Assembly: GCA_016271365.2 (NCBI GenBank)
Contig: CM057459.1
Span: 817,405,001 to 817,469,000, forward strand
Reading direction: 5' to 3'
From: Neoceratodus forsteri
Taxonomy: Eukaryota; Chordata; Ceratodontiformes; Ceratodontidae
DNA: 64,000 nucleotides
The position numbers and the translations under genes are program-made. The notes under the pieces were generated by a model that was not told the origin of the DNA, did not search any database, and saw only the letters and a program-made list of their open reading frames with translations. Of the stretch, positions 56,510 through 64,000 are shown piece by piece (positions within the stretch are counted from its first letter, which is position 1; each line of letters begins with the position of its first letter).

Positions 56510-59500
56510 ACCTACCTCTCTGAAGCAGGACCAAACACAGAGCTGAAAATGGTTGGAGACTTTAATATCAACTGGTCCTCTGCTGAAGCTGTACACTACA
56601 AGGACTCATTAGCCACTCTCAGCCTTGTGCAATTGGTAGACTCCCCCACTCGGTATAACAGCAGAACAGGCATGGGGTCAGTAATCGACTGGGTGGTCAC
56701 AAATCAGCCAGAAAGAATATCCTCCATCACGGTTCTCCCTGACTCCCTCAGTGACTCCCTCAGTGACCACTCCCCGGTAATCTGTATATGGTCAAATAAG
56801 GCCCCAAAGGCACCAGCCAGGACTATTACTACTAGACTTCTGAAGAAAGGCAAGTCGGGAGCTCTAAGAGCACACCTCAGCCTCCAAGATTGGAGCTCAG
56901 TTGAAAACAAAACAGATGTCAACACTGCCCTAGAATGCTTTATAAGCAAATTCAATGAAGTGTGCAATGTCTACGCCCCCTACACCAAAAGAAAGATCTG
57001 TGACTATGACAGCCCCTAGATCACGGCACAGCTACTAGCCCTTATGAAAAATAAAGATGACTTGTGGTACAAAGCAAGAAACTCCAGTACCCAGACAGAC
57101 TATCAGAACTATAGAGCTGCACGGAATAAATGCACCTGGGCTATTCCTAAGGCCAAAAACACTCACTTTAAAAATGAGCTGACAAACTCAAGGGGTGACA
57201 GTAGACGGTTCTGGGAGAACATCAAGTTCCTAACCAGTAAACCTAATAAAACTCCCCCTACCTTCCGGAACATTGAGGGCCAACCTACATAGGATCACAG
57301 TCGCATAGCATATGTCTTCAGCAATGCTTTTACTGACCTCATTGGAGTGTTGCCCCCTAGCGTCCTTCAGCACCAATCAGATACTTGCACCGAATGAAAC
57401 CCAGGGACCCAATCAAACTCCCATCTGCCTTTCTACTTCAGAGCTATCACCTTTATGGAAGCAAAAAAGTACATCCTAAAAGCGCTAGGTAATTCCAGAA
57501 CTAGCTCTGATCAACTTAACCTAAAACTAGTTAGGCTCACCCTGGACATAACTCTTAAACCCCTCACCAAAATCTTAAATCTCTCCTTGGTATCAGGTGA
57601 ACTCCCACAGATCTGGAAGGTGGCATTGGTTACCCCTGTTTTCAAAAGTGGTGACAGGGCCAACTCTACAAATTACCACCCGTTATCTATCTTCCCTCCA
57701 CTCTCCAAGGCCCTGGAGCAAATCCTAAGTGACCAACTGATGGAATATCTAGACAAGTATCATTTACAATGTCTGCAACAACATGGATTTCAAAAACAAC
57801 ACAGTACCACAACCGCTCTAGTGGAGTTTACCAGCTTTATCCATAATGCACTAGACAGAGGGCTCTTGCTGGGGGCAACATATAATAATCTCACCAAGGC
57901 CTTCGACACCATCAATCGCAATCTGCTCCTGGATCAGTTCTCCAATACGGGCCTCTCCCCTGCAACAGTAGCATAGCTCAGAAGCTACCTCTCTGGGAAG
58001 ATCCAAAAAGTGAAAATCCTGGACACCTTCTCCGACAACCTTAGTGTTAACACAGGCATTCCTCAAGGCTCTATTCTTGGTCCTCTATTGTTCAATCTGT
58101 TCTTAAACAACCTCCCTCAATCGGTAAATGACCAGCTGCTACTGTATGCAGATGATGTGGTCCTATATTCATATAATTCTGACCCCTACATACTGGAAAA
58201 GCAAATGCAGACTAATTTCACTGCGGCTGAGCACTGGCTCCTTCAATCAAAACTGCTCTTCAATTAAAAAAAAAAACTAAGACTGTTATTCGCATCATCA
58301 CATAAACACCACACTCACCAACTTTGCATTCACAACAATCAGAACACTTCCCTGGAAATGGTTCAAACATCTAAATACCTAGGATTGACAGTGGACCACA
58401 CCCTCTTATTTTACCAACACATAGATGCAGTTGCAAAGTCATCAAATACAAAACTAGGATTACTGTACAGACACCAAAAAGGCCTGACTTCTGAGCCTCT
58501 CAGAACTGCTGTAAATAGCTAAGTCCTCTCAGTGATAGACTATTGTCTAGCAGTATGTGGAGCTGCCTCCCAAACTGCTTTGAGACATATCAAAACAACA
58601 CTAAACAAAGCATGTCATTTAGTCCTAGGTGTACCCCATCTCACTCACACCTGCGAGTTGTACACTCAAACCAAATGGCTCAACATTGACAGTCACCTCC
58701 AGTATCAAGTATACATGCTTGCAAGAAGTCTATGCTAGGACGTACCACCCCAGGCCTGCAAAGCCTCCTTAGCTGACCTAATTCCATCAGATGCACTATG
58801 GATACAAACAACTCAGCCCTCTGTGTCCCTTTCCATAGAACCACAAAAGGTCAACTGTCCTACGAATAGCGGGCACCACTTTGGCTTAATGCGCTTGACC
58901 TAGGCATCACTAAAAAGGACAACAGAGGCCCCTTCAAAGATAAACTCCAAGTGGCCCTCACCACAAACAGGAGTTGTGACTGTGAGACCTGAACTCCCCC
59001 ACACTCTTCCCTCCTCTTTCCTACTACCCTCATTCTAACCTGCACCCTTGCAGTCTCCTCTCTTCTTGCTAACTAACACTTCCCTAGCAGGCTCCAGGTC
59101 CCAGCCTTAGCACTTCCCCAGTGAGTCTAGCCCTCCTTTATGACTACACTCTTTAGCACTTAAGACAAAAGAACTGCTGCCCATCAAGTTCTCGCCTCCT
59201 TGTGTTTAGTATTATTTAATTATTTTGCAGACTATATCATCCTCTGTTCCCTACCTGATTCACTCTATATCCTGTAGATTCTCAAGTTGTTCACTTAACA
59301 AACTGTCAACCTAGCCTGCTTTAAATTATGAGTCTGTATATTGTTACTTATGTAATCCCTGTTATTGTAATTATGTAACCTCTGTAACCTGATGTACTTA
59401 ACTCTTTCTAGGCATGGAACCTCCTTGTATCTGCTTATTTACTTGTAACCATTGTAAATGATGTTATGCCCATGTTTTACTACGACGTGGAACCTCTGTA

Positions 59501-59552
59501 ACAGAGCCTTTGGCTCAAAGGTACCTCCTAGAAATAAATAAATAAATAAATG
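56510..59552 (+). mobile_element. L2 LINE, copy 5, inserted in the minisatellite
   Basis: The array unit is cut after GACTTGTGCCATC (56508) and resumes GGGGGAGAGAGAG at 59552. The L2 starts in the endonuclease, so it is 5'-truncated, and ends GAGCCTTTGGCTCAAAGGTA with AAATAAATAAATAAAT. This shares its subfamily with copy 1. Confidence 0.9.
56530..58738 (+). pseudogene. L2 ORF2 remnant, copy 5
   Basis: Endonuclease end: LKMVGDFNINWSSAEAVH, GSVIDWVVTNQPERI, SDHSPVICIW (a duplicated DSLSDSLSDH precedes it). Linker: DLWYKARNSSTQTDYQNYRA. RT: LTLDITLKPLTKILNLSL, IWKVALVTPVFKSGDRANS, LQQHGFQKQHSTTTALVEF, NNLTKAFDTINRNLLLDQF, NTGIPQGSILGPLLFNLFLN and intact YADD (58145-58156). The FIDL box reads YNNL. 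Thumb: YCLAVCGAASQTALRHIK. Stops at 57018, 57292, 57974, 58265 and 58521 region make it inactive. Confidence 0.88.
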
Positions 59553-59553
59553 G

Positions 59554-59593
<40 letters not shown>

Positions 59594-59729
59594 ACTGGGG
59601 ACAAAAGAGACATTTTACAGTCACAGAAATCACAAATGACATTTATTACTGACCTCGGTGTGGCTGTGTGTGTACAGAGCAGGGCAAGAATAGGCTGGCA
59701 AAATACATTTTGACTTATGCTGCCACAGG

Positions 59730-59763
<34 letters not shown>

Positions 59764-59817
59764 ACTGGAGGCCACAGAGACATTTTACAGTCTCAGAGAT
59801 CACAAATAAAGTTCATC

Positions 59818-59819
<2 letters not shown>

Positions 59820-59876
<57 letters not shown>
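59820..59876. repeat. (GT)n expansion within a minisatellite unit
   Basis: About 27 uninterrupted GT units at the place where other units have only TGTGTGTG. The neighbouring (AG)n runs at 59549-59590, 59732-59760 and 60418-60449 are the same phenomenon. Confidence 0.95.
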
Positions 59877-59877
<1 letters not shown>

Positions 59878-60415
59878 ACATGGCATGCTGGCAGAATAAA
59901 TCTTTGACTTGTGCCATACAGAGGGGAGACAGAGAGAGAGAGAGACTAATGTGGGCCAAAGAGATATTTTACAGTCACGGAAATGATAAATGAAGTTTAT
60001 TCTTGGCCTCAATGTGGCTGTGTGTACAGGCAGGGCAAGGCAGACTAGCAAAATAAATATTTGACTTGTGCCATAAAGAGGGGAGAGACTACTGAGGGCC
60101 AAAAAGAAATTCTGCAGTCACAGAATTCACAATTAAAGTTAATCTTGTCCTCAGTGTGGCTGTGTGTGTGTGTACACAGTGCAGACTGGCAAAATAAATC
60201 TTTAACTTGCATTATCCAGAGGGGAAAGAGAGAGCGAGAGAGAGAGAGACTGCTGGGGCCAAATAGACATTTTACAGTCACAGAAATCGCAAATAAAGTT
60301 TGTTCTTATTTATTTATTGGTCTCAGTGTGCCTGTGTATCTACAGGCATGGCAAGAACAGGCTGGCAAAATACGTCTTTGACTTCTGTCATCTGGGGTGG
60401 GGGGGGGAGAGAGAC

Positions 60416-60451
<36 letters not shown>

Positions 60452-60777
60452 GAGACTACTGGGGACCACAGAGAAATATTGTAATATATAATGTATTGCG
60501 TGTTGATTAAGAGGAGTAGTCATAGACAACATTACCACCTGTTGGATCAGGTAGTGTACCATACCATAGTACACTGGGACATGCGATGCCATCACATAGG
60601 TAGGGTGGTTGGGCTCTTACTGCTGCTCATTTTGATCATTCATTTCTTTGGCCTGGTTTGGTCTGATTGGAACATCCATCAAAATAATACCCACACAGTT
60701 GGCAGCATTAATAAAAAATATCTTACCTGACTGCAGTGCTTGGTATTGCTTTGTGGTACAATAGTACTTGCATATCT

Positions 60778-60892
60778 CCCTCTCTCGCATCTCTCTCTCT
60801 CTCTCTCACTCTCTCACTCTCTCACTCTCTCACTCTCTCACTCTCTCACTTCTCTCTCTTCTCTCTTCTCTCTCTTCTCTCTCTCTCTCCCA
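60778..60892. repeat. (TC)n with CTCTCTCACT decamer repeats
   Basis: Pyrimidine-rich tract with six or so CTCTCTCACT units, then TCTTCTCTC variants. The reading frames across it are low complexity. Confidence 0.95.
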
Positions 60893-61199
60893 ACACACTT
60901 ACGTCATGGGCCTGAGCAGGACATGCCACCAGTACAGGCCAGCCATGAAGCAACTAGTAATTATTACTTTTATTTAACAGTTTTACTGTAATTTTTATGC
61001 AAATAATGCATTATTTCCTTTGGGCCTCTGTGTTAAATACTACTGCCTTTGGCCACTTTCATGCATTTTTTTCCCCATTTTTTTTAAATATTTGTAAATA
61101 ATCAGAACTAATTAGAACAAATCAGTACTGCACCGTGTTCCAGTTGTTATTTAACAAGGGTCAGAACTTTACCAAGTTCTCCTGGCCACAGTGTCTACT

Positions 61200-61526
61200 T
61201 ATAAAGTTTTTTAATGCATCCTAGTTGTCTGTTGGTTGTCTGAACTGCTTTATTACAATGATTGCTGAATTTTAGGTCTTAATGCCATGAAATATTTATC
61301 ACTGTTTACTTCGGTTAGGGTTATTATGTTTATTTGGTATTTCTCAGAAGTGCTTCCCTTTCCCAAATGCATAAATATGCATTTGTCACTGTTAAATAAC
61401 ACGCCATTTTTTATGGCCCATTTCTTGTGTCAGCTGGACCACCTAGTTTGGTATTGTCAGCAAATTTTAGAAGCATGCTATCTACCTCCTTGTTTAGATT
61501 GCAAAAGTTCACTGGTTCCACTCCCA
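61200..61526 (-). mobile_element. Antisense CR1 RT fragment
   Basis: Minus strand around 61460 reads KFADNTKLGG-type sequence, the CR1 FADDTK box, followed by a decayed region normally encoding the palm end (FGKGK-like at 61360). It is cut by the hAT-like element at 61534. Confidence 0.6.
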
Positions 61527-61533
61527 CTCCTCC

Positions 61534-61907
61534 TAGAGATGTGATGAAGTTTTAATTTGCCAGTAAAATTGCCTTGAAGGGGTCAAAATTTGTATCTGTG
61601 GAGTTTTGCGAAGTTTTCCCTTCCCTCAGCAACTTCGACTTCACCCACAATTGCAAATTTTCCATACTTCCGCATGTGAAGTGTGGAATTTTGTCCACAA
61701 ATGGTGGAATTTCACCCACAAATGATGAAATTATGACATTCATGGGTGAAATTCTACCATCTGCAGGCAAAATTCTGCACTTCATGGGCGGAATTCCACC
61801 ATTTCTGGTGAAATTCTGCACTTCATGGATCTATCCGAACTTTGCGAATTGTGCTAAATTTGTGGATTAATTCACAGACTAAATTTAGCCGACTTCATCC
61901 ATCTCTA
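61534..61907. mobile_element. hAT-like non-autonomous element with internal short repeats
   Basis: It begins TAGAGATGTGATGAAGT and ends in the reverse complement of TAGAGATGGATGAAGT, so termini are inverted repeats. CTCCTCC lies on both sides (61527-61533 and 61908-61914; 8 bp CTCCTCCT if the boundary T is counted). Inside, a GAAATTCTGCACTTCATGG-like phrase recurs in varied form every ~28 bp or so. No transposase. Confidence 0.75.
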
Positions 61908-61919
61908 CTCCTCCTAGCA

Positions 61920-61998
61920 GCATTTGCTGGTCTTCCAGGAGAGGGCAGAATAGATGGGCCAATTGGTCCTTAGCTGCTGTCAAAGTCTATGTTTCTAT
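61920..61998 (+). mobile_element. CR1 3' end fragment
   Basis: AGGGCAGAATAGATGGGCCA, ATTGGTCCTTAGCTGCTG and AAAGTCTATGTTTCTATAC form a typical CR1 terminus. Confidence 0.75.
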
Positions 61999-63844
61999 AC
62001 AGTATTTCCAGTCCATCTGATGCCACCAGTAGCAATCTAGAAGCACATTGTTTTCCATCTGCTTCAAGTGCTGCAAGTTTCAGTTCCATTTTCTGTACAA
62101 AAAAATAATCTAGAAATGGTGCACCATTAACTAAAAAAAAAAAGACAAGCACCCCATCCATTTTGTACTAATGACACAGCAACAGCTTCTTGAGTGTTTG
62201 CAGCAATATTTTTCTGTCTGCATAAAATCATTATGTGATCCAATGTACCAGCACACAACCCAGTGATGCTCAGTCATCTGCTATGCATCTTGAAGGAAAC
62301 AATAATCCTGGCTTTGGTGTGGACATTTCTTCAAACCAGTAAGAAGAGGAAAGATTACATTTGTTCATGGAAGGAAAGCAAGGTATACAGTACTATGATA
62401 TGAAGTGAACAGCACTAATGGAGCTTTTAAGGAAGCGTATCAATGAAGAGGAAGACTTGGAAGTGGGCTACCAAATGGGCTGGTGAAAGAAGCAGTGGTG
62501 ATGAAGGAAGAGGAGAAGGACTCATGAAAGGATGAGGTATAGGGACAGTGGGACGCAAGGAGTCAGAGAAGGAGAAAAGGAGAAGAAGCACAAGAGGTAG
62601 AAGAAGGAGAAATGGGAAGAAGCACAAGAGGAGACCAAGGAGGAGGAGCAGAGGGAGAAACACAGGAGGGGGAGGAGAAGTGTCAAAAGCAAGCATGAGA
62701 ATAATAACAAACAAGAGGAGTTTGTACCTTTCATGTCAGTTATACAGTCGTCCTCTGGGATGACTGTAATTTTGAGGAGTAGAAGTCATCATGAGAGCAG
62801 ATGACAAATTAAAAAAAGATCATGAAAAGGAGAAATGCAAGAAAGGAATTTTCAGTCATGGGAATCTAAAGGCAAACCCAAGTCACTGCATTAGTCCCAT
62901 AATACTGGAACACCTGCATCTGTAGCAAAATCAGTTTACGATGTCCAAAAACATTATCTCACCATTGTCTGACAATTCTAATGCCCAACTTCCGGAAATT
63001 CTCAAAAAAAGAGATCTTCTGCATGGTGGCATTATTTCAGGGATGACACCCCAAATCCAATGATGGCATGCTGCAATAAGTATGGTAAATATATTATTTG
63101 GCTATAAGGGTTCACTCAGCCATACATTTATGTTTTTGTCATTTTTTTACAATATATACATGGTATGTCTGACCAATATGCCACCAAATTTCAGACCACA
63201 AGTCATTTCATTGGTGCCAGGTTCAGACACAAAATGTGTGCCAGCAAAGGTGCAAGAAATTCTATCTCAACATTAACCATTCATTATTTTTTTCTTTATT
63301 ATACTGTATAACTAGTTGAAAAATAATATTTTCCAGTGCTTAATAAGTGTAGTATTTTACTTTGCATGAGCAAACTGCTCCATTTTCCATTCAGTGTTGT
63401 CTTTCAGTGTGGCTCCTTCTCTCAGCATGTAGTATTCAGATGATCATTTAAAATGTGAGCAATGCATCTCATAACAGTAAGGTCTCTTTCCCACTCAGGT
63501 CAGAGTCATACTGAGGGCCAGCAGTGAATGATAGGTATAGGAACTGGGATACAACAGTTTATTTAAAGGAAAACTACACCCTCATATCTTGAAAACTTAA
63601 TTTGTTTCCATGTCAACGGACAACTCTTTTCCTGTAGCTGTTAGGGTTATTGCTTTAGTTTTGTTTTCACTGTTCATGCTAGTCTCCTGTAACTGCCCTG
63701 GGGTCTCCAGTTTATGGTTGTTGAAATCTCATCATCCAGGAGAGCTGCATTAGTATATGAGAACATGATGCCAAATCACACATTTATACCATGTATCTCT
63801 AATCTGAAAGAACAAATATCCTGAAAAAAAAACTCCCTGAAAAC
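61999..63844. other. No gene recognised; purine-rich tract
   Basis: Bases 62430-62700 are a GA-rich tract (GAAGAGGAGAAGG-type words) whose frames encode only low-complexity Arg/Lys or Ser/Leu. The rest has no identified repeat. Confidence 0.5.
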
Positions 63845-64000
63845 TAGGGCTGTGCATGGTCCGAATAGTATTTCCTGAATACCACAAATAGTAGGCTTGC
63901 CAAATATTCAGATGGACATTCCGAATAGTTCACTATTCGGCTACTATTCGGGATGTACTATTCGGTGGGTGTGATTTCAAAATCTCACAGAGCTTGGCTG
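63845..64000. mobile_element. Possible hAT-like terminus, cut by the window end
   Basis: TAGGGCTGTGCATGGTCCGA resembles hAT-type ends that start TAGGG(G/C)TGTGC. It is followed by several TATTCGG words. The opposite end and TSD lie beyond 64000, so this cannot be proven here. Confidence 0.35.

Larger units (their letters stand above)
56110..60480. repeat. Minisatellite array, ~155 bp unit, interrupted by L2 copy 5
   Basis: Each unit carries TTGACTTGTGCCATCCAGAG, an (AG)n run, CTACTGGGG, AGACATTTTACAGTCACAGA, AATCACAAATAAAGTT, TCAGTGTGGCTGTGTGTG (a GT run), GGGCAAGAACAGGCTGGC and AAAATAAAT. Unit starts are near 56183, 56338, 56494, then after the L2 (56510-59552) at about 59710, 59904, 60060, 60204 and 60378. 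Length variation (145-195 bp) is mostly due to expansion of the AG and GT runs. Confidence 0.88.

Noticed and set aside
59515..60595. Ser/Leu-rich ORFs in the minisatellite
   Set aside because: They translate AG and GT runs in repeat units.
1..64000. CRISPR array, bacterial operons or phage-type systems
   Set aside because: Repeats present are tandem or dispersed eukaryotic types; no regular short repeat/spacer pattern, no compact gene order and no ribosome-binding-site-led genes.

Overview
The window reads as nuclear DNA of a vertebrate with a large, repeat-rich genome. The mix of CR1, L2, Tx1/L1-like and a fourth LINE type, a tRNA-derived SINE, a MIR/CORE-like SINE, hAT-type elements and a probable Harbinger end fits a tetrapod (amphibian or lepidosaur-like). 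The species cannot be named from the sequence. I found no convincing host exon, RNA gene, CRISPR array or prokaryotic operon. Nearly every recognisable protein is a broken retrotransposon polyprotein.

Layout. 1-1.2 kb: probable 3' end of a Harbinger-like DNA transposon. 1.3-5.8 kb: an antisense LINE split at its reverse-transcriptase (RT) core by a 2.3 kb insert holding two tandem arrays. 5.9-8.2 kb: an unclassified coding repeat (here 'family X') and a tandem duplication carrying a SINE that itself carries a hAT-type element. 8.6-10.5 kb: L2 copy 1. 10.5-11.8 kb: antisense CR1 interrupted by an unidentified 800 bp insertion. 12-13.6 kb: SINEs. 13.68-19.45 kb: a near full-length L2 (copy 2) with a duplicated 5' leader and a 2A-like motif in ORF2, inserted into a second family X copy. 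20-23.7 kb: SINE copy 3, then the 5' half of the antisense LINE. 24.4-32.1 kb: L2 copy 4, opened by an L1/CR1 compound insertion, SINE copy 4 and a second L1. 32-36 kb: SINE copy 5 and CR1 copy 1. 36-40.3 kb: CR1 copy 2, with an ORF1 esterase-like domain and a MIR-like SINE inside. 42.6-45.6 kb: CR1 copy 3. 47.1-49.9 kb: L2 copy 3 split by CR1 copy 4. 51.26-52.03 kb: hAT-type element. 55.1-55.6 kb: antisense CR1. 56.1-60.5 kb: minisatellite array split by L2 copy 5. 61.2-62 kb: CR1 pieces around another hAT-like element. 63.85 kb to the end: a possible hAT end cut by the window edge.

The elements have no joint cellular function; what they record is insertion order. Several nests can be dated relative to each other by exact target-site duplications (TSDs). 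The SINE has a poly(A) tail and 9-14 bp TSDs, which suggests it was mobilised by L1-type machinery, while the MIR-like SINE carries an L2-like tail. Three points merit most follow-up: the 2A-like motif in the L2 ORF2, the L1+CR1 compound insertion sharing one TSD, and family X, whose short protein motif differs between copies mostly at synonymous sites.
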